A DNA stretch of 64,000 nt from contig JAJEKV010000143.1 in assembly GCA_021234155.1 (NCBI GenBank), forward strand, positions 186,001-250,000. Reading direction: 5' to 3'. The translations under genes and the position numbers were made by a program. The notes under the pieces were generated by a model that searched no databases, was not told the DNA's origin, and saw nothing but the letters and a program-made list of their open reading frames with translations. The stretch comes from Isoetes taiwanensis (taxonomy: Eukaryota; Streptophyta; Lycopodiopsida; Isoetales; Isoetaceae). Below are positions 1 through 10,480 of the stretch, piece after piece; position 1 is the first letter of the stretch, and every line of letters begins with the position of its first letter.

Positions 1-47
1 TAGAGTATTAGGTAATCTCTATATCTACACCCCTACACCATCCTTAA

Positions 48-530
48 GGCCCCGAAGGGGCCAAAAAAAATTTTAGTTAACACAAACCATTAACACACAA
101 CTACCATTAACATTATTAACACAAACCATTGCATTTGACACATTTAAATTAAAATCCCCCTTAAACCCCCTTTGGTTTGGGTGCATATTCACACGGGGGC
201 GAGAGCCCCAAAAAATTTACAATACATGTATAAAATTAACACCATTAAGTACATTCTCTCAAACCTTATGGTATTTTGCAAACCTTAATATACAGTATAC
301 AAAAACTTGTACATGCATACCCCACAAACGAGGATCGCTATGTACGGTCCAGATCTTAGAATAAAGGGCAAATATGCCCATCCGACAGCTCTCGTTGCCC
401 GGAGTAACCCCCCGTGTGAATATGCACCCAAACCAAAGGGGGTTTAAGGGGGATTTTAATTTAAATGTGTCAAATGCAATGGTTTGTGTTAATAATGTTA
501 ATGGTAGTTGTGTGTTAATGGTTTGTGTGT
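48..530. mobile_element. Foldback (MITE-like) element, copy 1
   Basis: Two arms of about 120 bp (81-199 and 408-529) are near-perfect inverted complements around a core of about 208 bp. The left end starts with the palindrome GGCCCCGAAGGGGCC (48-62). The core contains a stretch running from CTTGTACATGCATACC to the AATAAAGGG-like end that recurs in inverted orientation at 9,740-9,800 in copy 2. No transposase is present, so it is non-autonomous. The right terminus lacks the GGGCCC palindrome and is probably truncated. No target-site duplication was found. The superfamily is not known to me. Confidence 0.8.
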
Positions 531-719
531 CCATAATGCGGTACATATCAAATGGACATCAAGTGCCTTACAGCTGTATTTTATCTGAAAATTGCAGCAG
601 TGATTTCTATGCATCTCTGTTTGATAGGATGGATCTATTTTATGTACTAGAGCTTTGCAAAGGCATTTGCACTGGAATGAGTGTGAGGTATAATGTTCTT
701 TTTCTTTATCGAATATGAA

Positions 720-1254
720 TGCCTTTGGACATGTTAGATATTAACGTGAAAACTGCTTTATGTGTTAAGTTGTGGTGTTTTAACAAAAACTATTATCAGG
801 GGTTCTCATAAATGCAGGTAATGGAGTTGGAAAGGGGAGTTAGCCTGAAATACACATGATCAGGATTTGCTATTGGTGTTAAAAGATGGAGTACATTACT
901 TAGGTTTCTTGCCAAGATAATATATCTGCCCTTCCTCATTCGTCTACTCTGGATGTTAGCTTGCTTTTTGGGTTGCCCCTAGGGGGGCAATCCCTTATTT
1001 ATGTGGGTTTTTGGCATATTCATGGTATATGCTAGCATATACCTAGAATATGCGCCAACCGCTAAAACCCGTCAGAAGTAAATGTTAGGTCATCCATGTT
1101 GCGGTAGAACGCGGTGCATAATACCGCTAACCGAAGTTTGATGCATGGAGGCCATCGGCTTCGCAGCGTGGCTATGGCGATTTGGTAGCTGGCAAGCGTA
1201 ATCGAAGCTCCGCAAATCACAATGCAGAGTAGGGACGAAGAAATTCGGCGGGGA
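720..1254. other. Intergenic stretch with a 38-bp palindrome
   Basis: No gene is recognised. It holds GGGTTGCCCC facing GGGGCAATCCC (970-994) and a long palindrome centred on GGTATATGCTAGCATATACC (1,024-1,043), extended with two mismatches per arm to 1,015-1,052. The last bases may be decayed upstream exon sequence of the ABCB pseudogene that follows. Confidence 0.5.
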
Positions 1255-4200
1255 AGAAGTAAATACCTAGAAGCAATGTTAAGGCGGGATGTAGGATTTT
1301 ATGATACGATATACAACAGTGAGATCATAATCGGCATTTCCAAAGGACACAATTCTGGTTGAGGAAGCTATTGGTCGGAAGGTTTGTGAGAAACAAATGG
1401 CATCGATTTCATGTTCTTTGTTGCAAAGTCAAGAATAACTTTTATATTGTTGCGAGCTTGAAACTTTGTTCACTACATGGCTTAAATTCGCCGCGAACTC
1501 GTGATATCTCAAGCGGGATGTGGTTAATGTGGCCAAAATTTTTGGTTAATGTGGCCAAAAAATATCGGTGTGGTTAATGTGGCCAAAAAGTGGTTAATGT
1601 GGCCAAAAACCAGTTTCAAACCAAAAGCTGGGGGGCAAAAATTTCAATCGACCGGTTCTTTCCCGCTCTATGGGCAGTTTGATTCGATCTAAAGACCATG
1701 CCAATCGCTTCATCTACCTCTTTTAGTGAAGAGAGGAAGAGATTTGAAGCAAAATGGAGCCGGATCGATCAAAAAACACCAAAAAATGCCAAAAACAGTT
1801 GGTTTTTGGGCTTCAAACCGTGCTGTTCTTCATGGCTGATACAGGTGGCCACATTAACCACATCCCGCTTGAGATATACTCGCTCGGTCCGCTCGTCATT
1901 TGGATTTGGCGGTGGGATTCACTTCGGTGGCAATTGACATTATTTACTCTTTTATGGTTGTCCCGCAATTGCCGTAATGGAGGCACATATGCTTTTATCG
2001 TTGGTGGTCTCTCATCTAAGAACCAAAAGGCCTATGCAAAGGCTGGAAATATTGCATAAGAGGTCTATTTCTCTGTTATTTTACCAGTGCCTTGTATTCA
2101 CGTTGACTAAGAATAAGAACATATTGATATATAGACGATATCTCAAATCCGAACTGTGTATTCATTTGTCGGGGGAGAAAAAGCTAACAATGCTTATCAG
2201 AATGCATTGACAACAACATTAGAGCTTGGTCAGAAGTGTGGTCTAGCGAAAGGGTTAGGTCTTGGTGCTACCTATGGACTAACGTTCGGATCTTGGTCAC
2301 TACTTCTATGGTATGCTGGAGTTTTGGTCCGTAATGGTACAATGGTGGTAAAGCATTTACAACCAACCTGAACGTGATAATCAGTAGTTTGTAAGTGCGA
2401 TGCATTGCTTAAGTGTTTACAGGTTTTGCATTATCTACAGATTTTGTTGTAGATAATTTATTGGTGCATAAAAACAGATCTCTAGGTAATGCAGCTCCAA
2501 ATCTCACAAAGATTTGCAAAGGGCGAGCAAATGCGATATAACATCCTTTGAAATGATAAAGAGGAAGCCTCATATTGATTCACATTCATTGGATGGGAAG
2601 AAATTGACCAGGTAGAAGGAAATATCGAATTTCAAATGTCGGTTTCAGTTATCCTTCGAGACATGATGTGCATATTTTTCGTAACTTTTGTCTTAAAATA
2701 GCTTCGAAAGACATTTCCATTGTAGGTGGCGGTGGATCGTGCAAAAGCACGCTTATATCACCGATTGAGAGGTTCTATGACCCTACTTCGTGTAACTTTC
2801 TACTATGGAGAACCAAATTTGAAAGTAATGAATTAAGTGAGTTTTCCGATGGGCCCACCGATTTTTTACAAGGTCTTATACCGCTTGATGGTGAAGATAT
2901 AAAACAATTTCAATTAAAATGGTATAGATCACAAATTGGTTTAGTGAACCAAGAGCCCCGCCTTTATTTGGCACATCCATACGTGAAAACCTTCTTCTTG
3001 GCAAGGAGGATGCAACCGATGATGAGGTCCATAGAGTCGCTTTAACATCCGAGCTGATGCATTTATTCGGCAATTTCCGATGGCTATGATACTGTGTATG
3101 TTTTTCAAATGATGCTCTAAGGATGATCATTTTGTTTATAGTTCTTTCCCCGTCACAACCAGGTTGGCGAAAGGGTATACAGGTTGTCGGTGGACAAAAG
3201 CGGAGGATTGCAATTGCAAGAGCAATGCTAAAGAACCCAACCGTACTTCTTTTTGGATGAAGCAACAAGTGCACTAGATGCAAAGATCTCAACAAGCAGT
3301 TCAAGCAGCCTTTGGATTCCCTAATGTTGGGTCGAACCATCATTGTGGCACATCGCTTGTCAACCATTTGGAATGTCGACATGATAGCAGAGTAGTACAA
3401 CCTGGTAAAGTTGTACAAACCGAACACACGTGGATCGCATCACTAGAGGTCAAGATGGGGCATACGCAGCCCTTGTGAGGTTACAAGAACGAGGAAAAGG
3501 AAAGACCCCCTGAATCTCAAGTATCCATAAAGCGCTTCACGCAGGTTACCGCTTTCTAACTCATCTCAAGATTTTATGTCAATAGAGCTTTCGTGAGTAT
3601 TAACATCATTGATACATACAGAACTCTCGAGGATCTTCAATGTCACAATTCGGTTTCCATCTTAACGTATTTTCTTGGATTATGGTCAACTTGAAAATAG
3701 GAAATCGACAAAGGGCTCGTTTATAAGACCCGCTTAAACTTAATGCAAATGTAATGGCCCTATGGCCTGCGCTTAAGCATATAGGAGCGATCATGGCGGG
3801 AGTGTTGACACCCTTTTTTGCTTATGGAATGACTCAAGTTCTCGTAACATATTACTGACCCTAAGCATTACATGAAAAGGAGGTGGAGAAATATGTTTTG
3901 TACTTTCTAGGTGCATCCGTGTTATCATTGGTTGCAAACATGCTTGAACATTAATTTTTGGTTACATGGGAGAGTGCCTAACCGTCCGAAATCGGAAGCA
4001 TGATGTTTGGAGGTATGAATATTACGTAATGGCCTATAGGTTCTATTTGTTATTTCTTATTTGAAAGAATTTTCTGTCTGCAATAATATTGAAAACGAGG
4101 TAGGATGGTTTGAAAGAGAGGACAATTACAAAGAGCCCTGTTGCATCTAGGCTTGCTACGATGCATGCAACAATGGTGAAGGCAACAAGGACCGCATGTC

Positions 4201-4300
4201 TATAATTTGCTACCAAATTCTAGCACTAATTCTTACAGGTTTTGTGTTGGCATTTGCGGGAGCCGACGTGAGGATGGAGAGTTCCTGACTGCACGATTTT
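1255..4300 (+). pseudogene. ABCB (MDR/P-glycoprotein type) ABC transporter pseudogene
   Basis: Functional homologues are plasma-membrane full transporters (TMD-NBD-TMD-NBD), including auxin carriers of the ABCB1/ABCB19 type. Readable blocks, in order: YLEAMLRRDVGFYDT near 1,270-1,315 (first TMD); GGTYAFIVGGLSSKNQKAYA and the following EEKANNAYQNALTTTLELG region (1,980-2,370); NIEFQ, then the first NBD with Walker A read as GGGGSCKST (2,725-2,751), IGLVNQEP (2,935-2,960), a signature read as VVGGQ (3,183-3,197), LDEATSALDA and IIVAHRLSTI (3,250-3,370); then second-TMD blocks such as PFFAYGMTQVLV (3,810-3,850) and ILKNEVGWFE (4,085-4,115). Frameshifts, stops, a MITE and an unmatched stretch after the Walker A show it is dead. 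The second NBD is absent. Intron-like gaps imply a genomic copy rather than a retrocopy. Confidence 0.93.
1504..1877. mobile_element. 374-bp MITE inside the ABCB pseudogene
   Basis: Terminal inverted repeats of about 32 bp (1,504-1,535 and 1,846-1,877), starting ATATCTCAAGCGGGATG at the left, flank a short non-coding core. Four copies of the 19-bp motif GTGGTTAATGTGGCCAAAA (1,520-1,609) sit next to the left end, as subterminal repeats do in many DNA transposons. ABCB-like coding resumes shortly after the right end. No clear target duplication is seen (TA or ATA possible). Confidence 0.8.
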
Positions 4301-4670
4301 TCCCATACTCCATGGAGTGTGCAATTCATACTTGGATTTTTAGTTAGAATCGTAATTAGCGTGAAGCAAGGCAAAATGACTAGTTCGCCCCGAGGAACTT
4401 AAGTAACCAGACTAATGGCGCATAAATCTGGTGATAACCATTTGAGGGTCAGTCGAAAATAGTAGCCGTGAAACCAGTATTCGCGGCAAGAAGTTACAAG
4501 CTTGCTTGACAGGGCAAAAATTTAGAAGACAAAGTTTACGCACATAGTAGCTATAAGAACGTAATCTCGGCTTTGAGCCAACAAAGCTTTGGCCCTTGAT
4601 TCTCAAGTCAAGTTAATAATAAATTACCCGTATGACAGTAAAAAAAATTTCCAACCAAGATCCAATAATT
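4301..4670. other. No recognisable feature
   Basis: It may hold decayed remains of the second transmembrane domain of the ABCB pseudogene, but no block is convincing. Confidence 0.4.
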
Positions 4671-5060
4671 TGGAGTAATCCCCTATGGCTCTTAGGATAG
4701 CAATAGTTTTAGTAACTACTTTTGTCAAGACACAATGATGCTTGCTCATTGATAACTTTTCGATGGGTTGTAGTAAGTTTGCGGTCCAGAGACAACGTAA
4801 CTTTTGTGAGCTTTTTTGCAGCATTGCCAATGACATAGCATTTGGATGAACTTGGAGTAATCCCCTATGGTTCTTAGGATAGCAATAGTTTTAATAAGTA
4901 CTTTTGTCCAGATACAATATTATGCTTGCTCAATGCTAACTTTTTGATGGGTTGTAGTAAGGTTGCAAATGGGTAAACAAAGTAACTTTTGTGAGTATTT
5001 TTGCAGCATTGCCAATGATATAACATTTGGATGAACTTGGAGTAATCCCTTATGGCTCTT
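4671..5060. repeat. Tandem duplication, unit 182-185 bp
   Basis: Units start with TGGAGTAATCCC at 4,671, 4,853 and 5,038 (third copy partial). Units 1 and 2 are clearly alike over their whole length, sharing for example GGGTTGTAGTAAG and GCAGCATTGCCAATGA, with scattered substitutions. No coding capacity is apparent. Confidence 0.88.
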
Positions 5061-5135
5061 AAGAGTATGTGGAAACTAGAATGCTTGACAATGTCCATAG
5101 AATATTTGACAAGATGCCAAGGAAGATAAAAGGAA
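5060..5135 (+). pseudogene. Possible PPR-motif remnant
   Basis: The reading ETRMLDNVHRIFDKMPRK resembles the end of one pentatricopeptide motif and the start of the next (typical plant text: ...A-RVFDKMP-RD). Only one motif is readable, so this could be chance similarity. PPR proteins bind organellar RNA. It lies just after the 182-bp tandem repeat. Confidence 0.35.
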
Positions 5136-5930
5136 GCAGTTTACGACATAAAAAATTGCACAAACTATATATCACCCCAAAAAACCTTCTTCGTGTTGTG
5201 ATAGGACATAGAGTGTGTTACAACCAAAATACTACACACATTAAGTATACTCTTCATGTGCAATCACATGGAATCCCCATCAAAGGTGGGCAATTTTCTA
5301 GTTTCGATATGATCAGGGCCTGAAATAGGATAACGTCCTCCTACCACACATTACGATCCCCCAAGACTCATAAAAGCATGATGATGTGGGCAATAGCTCA
5401 GGTCGGGCTTAAAAGACTGCGTAACATTATGGATCAAAAAATATTATAAAGATGGCAATTTCCACAGAATTCTCCATAACTAGTCTTGTGTATATTGTCA
5501 GGTCATATGTGAATTTAATTTAAGCCACTTCACCCTCGGGCCATAGACGGCAACCCTCCGTGCGCAGCACCTTGTTATACTATGCATGTATGTTTAATTA
5601 CATGGCTCTCTTTGCAAATTGTTGACTATATGTGAAATATGTGCAGGCTATGTCCAGATCTAAATAAAACGTCCGATATTTTGAGCTCTTTCTTCTTTTC
5701 TTTAACATATTGCAATCACTAGATCTAAGTAATAGAATGTTTTAGGGAGGATATTTTACATATCCTACTTTTATATTTATGTAGTTATTTTGTAGCACAT
5801 TTTGCTCTAGACGATTCCTTAGTAAATATCATGCTTAACATTTGGGAAGAATTGACAAGAAGTTACTGAGTTGCATGGAAGGTAAAGAACGAATAAAGGG
5901 TAAACTGAAGATTTTAATCATCTCAAATGA
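5136..5930. other. No recognisable feature
   Basis: Base composition is ordinary and no reading frame resembles a family I know. Confidence 0.5.
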
Positions 5931-6106
5931 ATGATACCATGATTCTGGACAAGTGGTAAAGCCCAAAAATGTTAAGGTATTGTAAGTTATTTCAGGATGA
6001 ATAATCTTGATGTACCAAATGATACCATGATTCCGGACAAGTGGTAGAGCCCAAAAATGTTAAGGTATTGTAAGTTATTTCAGGATGAATAATCTTGATG
6101 TACCAA
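5931..6106. repeat. Perfect-length 88-bp tandem duplication
   Basis: Two adjacent 88-bp units (5,931-6,018 and 6,019-6,106) differ at only about two positions (GATTCTGG/GATTCCGG and GGTAAAG/GGTAGAG). This implies a recent local duplication. Confidence 0.95.
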
Positions 6107-7580
6107 TCTCCTGCTTATACCAGAAAGATGTATGAGTTTGAACATCTGACCTTTTCAATACATTGTTTAAGTTTTCTCAACATTGAAATGTACTCACTGC
6201 CATAGCATTATGGTAGTCTTTGTGCATTATTGTATGTAATGGAATATCCTTTATTACTAAATCAAATCGATGGACAAAAGCTTCCAATTGAAAATCTTGG
6301 TGAAAATGTGCCGCGTAACAACACTAATATCTAATCATGTGCTTGAAGTTATCTGCACATTTTATGTTATTTTTGCCATTGTCACCAATCGTTTTTGAGG
6401 CATTACGGGTAAATTTTTTTGTGATTTATTTGTTCCTTTTTTTGAATGATCCAACAACTTTTACGAATTCTTGATTGTAGACATTCTTAAATCTTGGAAT
6501 ATTTGGATTGTATTATGCTATGGACAACTGAGGATTGCAACTTCCTAGATATGCATGCATCGTAATTATTTTCTAGAGTAAATGCTCTATCTTGAAAATA
6601 AATGATAAGGTTTTCCATATTTATAATATTTAGTAATGTGAAAACTCTCAATCTTAAAAATGAACTATAAAGTTTGTTCATAATAACACGATGGGACAGG
6701 TACATTTGGTTTTGTTTGTCAATCTCCATCACACCATATGCACTCTTATGCATAGAAATATTGCAACAATTCAAAGATATTGTAATATCTTCCATTATTA
6801 ATAGCCAAACACTTTGCATTTGTTATTCCAACTTATCGTGCATGTGTTTGGAGAGCATTAATACATGTTTTAGGAGTTGGTGGTTCGGTTTCGGGGTTAT
6901 GTTATTAACTGTATGCTATTATTGTCTGAATTTTAGAGGCTTTCAAACATGTTTCGTGTACTTAACTACTTCTAAGCGTGGCAAATTGACCATAAAATTT
7001 GGGATGTCTCTTATTTTCTACTTAAGATTTGCTTGCCACATTCACTGAGCTCTTTCAAAAACAATTCTTGAATGCCTAATTTAATACAATGAGATATTAT
7101 TTGTCGACAGTTTCAATAAAGAAACATTTAGTAACACAAATCACATACACCCTAGCCCAACCCAAGTTGTTGTAACGACATTCGACATTGCACATGATTT
7201 AACAGAAGAGTACTAACATAATGAAAGTACACGTTTACTATGACAATTTTTGCTGCGTCCAGATTTTGTATGAAAATAAACCTCCCAGAGCCAAATAATG
7301 AAAACGGTTGGTTTGTATTTGCCAAATTCAATATTCAGTCACGAACAACTCTATATGGCATTCTCGGGAGCTCAAGGAATCCAAGACATAAAGGTACTTA
7401 TTCATCGAAGGATGGAGATGCTCCAACAGATGTCGATAGATCAAGATATATAATAAATATTGTATATAAAGAACTCCTCTAAGTGCAACTCTAATCTACT
7501 TATACTTAAAAATCTCTACTTCCAATTTCTTTTAGTTCTCATTGACTTCTTCTACTATTTTTTCTTTTTTGTCTTGCTTA
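6107..7580. other. AT-rich intergenic stretch, nothing recognised
   Basis: Open frames exist on both strands (for example 6,674-7,048 plus and 6,487-6,819 minus). They overlap each other, have low-complexity composition and match nothing I know. Confidence 0.5.
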
Positions 7581-7720
7581 AATATGTAGCATAATAACAG
7601 GGGGTTTTTTTTGTATTTTTGTACGCTTTTCACAAAGGTTTTCCTAAGATTTTATGGCGTATTCGAATGGATGTACTAATGCGTACATCTAGAGTGCACC
7701 ATTTTTTAGTCGTTGATTTA
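7581..7720 (+). repeat. Left terminal inverted repeat of the gene-capturing element
   Basis: It pairs with 12,261-12,404 reversed over its whole length with small gaps. It starts AATATGTAGCATAATAAC, followed by a G run and a T run. Confidence 0.78.
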
Positions 7721-8462
7721 GGTTTTTTTTTTTTTCAATGGTCCAAAATCAAGGGCTCACAACAAAAGCCCTCTTTTTATTTTAGGGGCTGAACATGCAT
7801 TTGGAGTGCAAGGGAAAAGTCAAGCGGCCGCATCCCAATCATGCAAATCAATTGGTCAATCTTTTCGCTTGAATCTTTGCGGATCTAATGTGAGATTTTT
7901 TTCGTTTTGCTTCAATTCAATGGCCCACGATCTCTAGCATTTTAGGTCAAAATTTGCATACAATGGCGGTGCGCACCGTTCATCCGATCGTGGAGCGATT
8001 CTGCATCATGGAGAGGTCTAAATCCAGATTAAAATGGTGGAAATTCTTCTAAATCTTTGTCCTTGGCAAGGCAAGCGTTCCAAAAGCTTTATCGCCTACT
8101 TTACGGTCTCAAATATGCTTGGAGTTCTTCTTGGGCGTAACCCATCTTGGCAATCTTGGTCTTCTTAGACGCCAGGAAGCATCGAGCTCGTAACCCTAGC
8201 CATGGCAACGAGTTAATCTCAAAACCCTAGCCCTTTCTTTTGCGGTAGGTATTTCTCTTTGGTTTATTCCTCCACTGCGGGTGTGATTGAGAAAAATGCA
8301 TGGCGGTGCTTGCCATATTCTTGGCCACCATAGTGGGTATTATCACTGGCAGCTTGCTTTCGGGTCTTGGAGACGAGTTGCTTACCAATTTGTGTCACTC
8401 TTTGCTAAAACAACTTTAGGTCTTGGATATATACTGATCTTGTTTTTAGTGAAGCTCACATT

Positions 8463-8650
8463 GATAATGACTTTAGTTTGAACGGAACCTCGAAAGGGAA
8501 GCCAAAGATGTGCTTGCTTTCTGAAACAAAACATCATGAACAGCTTGCTTGTTTCCCTGGACGAATGTATGCCAATGGGGCCAGCACTGCAGCTAGTCTT
8601 TTCTCTCAACAAGGGCGCAAAGGTGTAAATCAAGATGCCATGTTGGTCTG
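8463..8650 (+). pseudogene. PP2C protein phosphatase fragment (plant clade-E type N-terminal region)
   Basis: PP2Cs are Mg/Mn-dependent Ser/Thr phosphatases. The frame reads PGRMYANGASTAASLFSQQG and then RKGVNQDAMLV (ending near 8,649). This matches the conserved start of plant PP2Cs such as those with GRM-NGSS-VASLFTQQGKKG-NQDAMIVWENF. Upstream residues NGTSKGKPKMCLLSETKHHE fit the variable N-terminal region. After DAMLV the similarity stops, where the catalytic domain with its DGHG motif should follow, so only one exon-sized piece is present. AAACCCTAG-like boxes lie upstream at 8,190-8,235. Probably captured by the surrounding TIR element. Confidence 0.82.
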
Positions 8651-8904
8651 CCATGTTTGGTTATTGGAGCTCGCACAAAACACGTATTCAACTCGGTGGA
8701 GATTTAGGTCCTTGTTATACGATTTGTGCTGGAGATTCCTGATTTGTGCTGGAGATTGCTGGTATTCTTTAAACATCTCTATTTTCACTTCTTTCTCCAC
8801 TTTGCTTAGACATCATAAAATATGGTATTGTTTAAATCCTTCTCACATATATGCTTCATAATTTGCCAAAAGAATTAGATCTTGCCTCCTTATGCAAGCA
8901 TTGT

Positions 8905-9267
8905 TGGAATTGTATTATTTTTGGGTATGCTAGCCATGGACAATTGGATGAAGTTTTGCAATTCTTTTCTTTGAAATGCAAATGCAAAGTATGCAGCCCA
9001 ACCATGTAACCTTCATTGGATTTCTTGATGCATGTTCAAACACCAAAGCTTTGTCTCTCCTGGAAAATGGGTTCAATGCACTTATCAATATGTATGGCAC
9101 AATGTGGTCTCATGGAATTCATTAATTACAGCATATGGGCAACATGGATATGGAAAAGATGCCATTTGCACGATGCAAGCCCGGGAATGGCGTGATGCTT
9201 CATGAGGTTACACTTTATAGCATCATTTAAGGTGTAGTCATCTTTGGCCCTTTGGAGGAAAAGCATT
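8905..9267 (+). pseudogene. PPR (PLS-type) protein fragment
   Basis: Successive frames read WNCIIFGYASHGQLDEVLQF, then MQSMQPNHVTFIGFLDACSN and the following TKALSLLENGFNALINMYG, then VVSWNSLITAYGQHGYGKDA and EVTLYSII. These are about three consecutive pentatricopeptide motifs of the plant PLS subfamily, which binds organellar transcripts for editing, splicing or stability. At least two frameshifts and stops break it. There is no room for a full PPR gene (usually more than 400 residues). Its place 250 bp after the PP2C piece, inside a TIR element, argues for capture. Confidence 0.85.
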
Positions 9268-9465
9268 GATTAGCAAGGTTTTTGTACCTCCATTAATCAA
9301 AGTAGGGTGATAGTCTCACGCTCAAAGTCTAAATTTGGAGCCTATAAATTATGCAATTTAAAATATATGGTTTGCAATAACACATCATCCATTTTGTACT
9401 TTTATTTTATTTTAATTTTTATTTTTTTGTTTACCTCAGAGTTTATCTATGTTTGTTTCTTTTGA

Positions 9466-10079
9466 GGGCCCAAAGACAGAAAAAATTTTCTAATATAACA
9501 ACCAACATAACTACTATTAACATTAATTAACACAAACCATTACATTAAACATGTTTAAAATTTAAATTCCCCCTAAACCCCCTTTTGTTTGGGTGCATAT
9601 TCACAACTACCATTAACATTATTAACATAAACTATTGCATTTAACACATCTAGATTAAAATCCCCCTTAAACCCCCTTTGGTTTGGGTGCATATTCACCG
9701 CGAGGGGTTACTCAGAGACAACGAGAGGCGTCGGATGGGTATATATGCCCTTTATTCCAAGATCTGGACCGTACATAGCGATCCTCGTTTGTGGGGTATG
9801 CATGTACAAGTTTTTGTATACTGTATATTAAGATTTGCAAAATACTATAAGGTTTGAGAGAATGTACTTAATGGTGTTAATTTTGTACATGTATTGTGAA
9901 TATATTTTAAGGGCTCTCGGCGCCTCACGTAACCCCGATGTGAATATGCACCCAAACCAAAGGGGGGTTTAAGGGGATTTTAATCTAGATGTGTTAAATG
10001 CAATAGTTTATGTTAATAATGTTAATGGTAGTTGTATGTTGATTGTTATATTAAAAAAATTTTGGGCCCTTCGGGCCCT
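9466..10079. mobile_element. Foldback element, copy 2, with a duplicated left arm
   Basis: Same family as 48-530, with the core in opposite orientation (9,740-9,900). The left arm occurs twice in tandem (9,502-9,604 diverged, 9,606-9,699 closer to the right arm). The single right arm is at 9,936-10,050. Both ends carry GGGCCC; the right end is the hairpin GGGCCCTTCGGGCCC (10,064-10,078). It is inserted between the PPR and HSPA12-like pieces. Confidence 0.83.
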
Positions 10080-10480
10080 AACTAAAGGGCCAACATAGGT
10101 AAACTTTATGGGCCTAAATATTAATTACTAAAAAGCACAATAACACAAAGACAAACAAATTATTTCCATGGCAAATGGATTCAATTGATGATTGCATGTA
10201 TGCATTCTTATATACATGGCATTCAAGTATTACCCATTTTTCTCAAAACAGTCAATAAGCCGCTTAAGAATTTCCTAGCCGCTTAAGGAACCCCTGACGA
10301 GACACTGTTGCAGATTTCCTATCCTATATTGTCATTTATGGATTAATCACGAGTCGGAGTATGATCTATGCATGGCCAGGCACAAGCTAATCCTAACCAT
10401 AGCCGAAGAAGTTTGTTTCCTCACGGTGAAGATATCGTCCCGAAAGTAGCAATGTCAATAATTTACGGAACTCCGTGGCG
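10080..10480. other. Unassigned stretch upstream of the HSPA12-like remnant
   Basis: No family is recognised. It may hold the decayed C-terminal end of the minus-strand HSPA12-like gene. Confidence 0.35.

Noticed and set aside
259-718. Coding genes in the frames crossing the first foldback element
   Set aside because: They read through inverted-repeat arms; similar frames appear in both orientations because of the palindrome.
1520-1609. Four GTGGTTAATGTGGCCAAAA units as a CRISPR-like array
   Set aside because: Spacers are very short and irregular, and the repeats lie inside a MITE next to its end.
6487-7048. Genes in the 110- and 124-residue frames on opposite strands
   Set aside because: They overlap each other, are AT-driven in composition and resemble no family.
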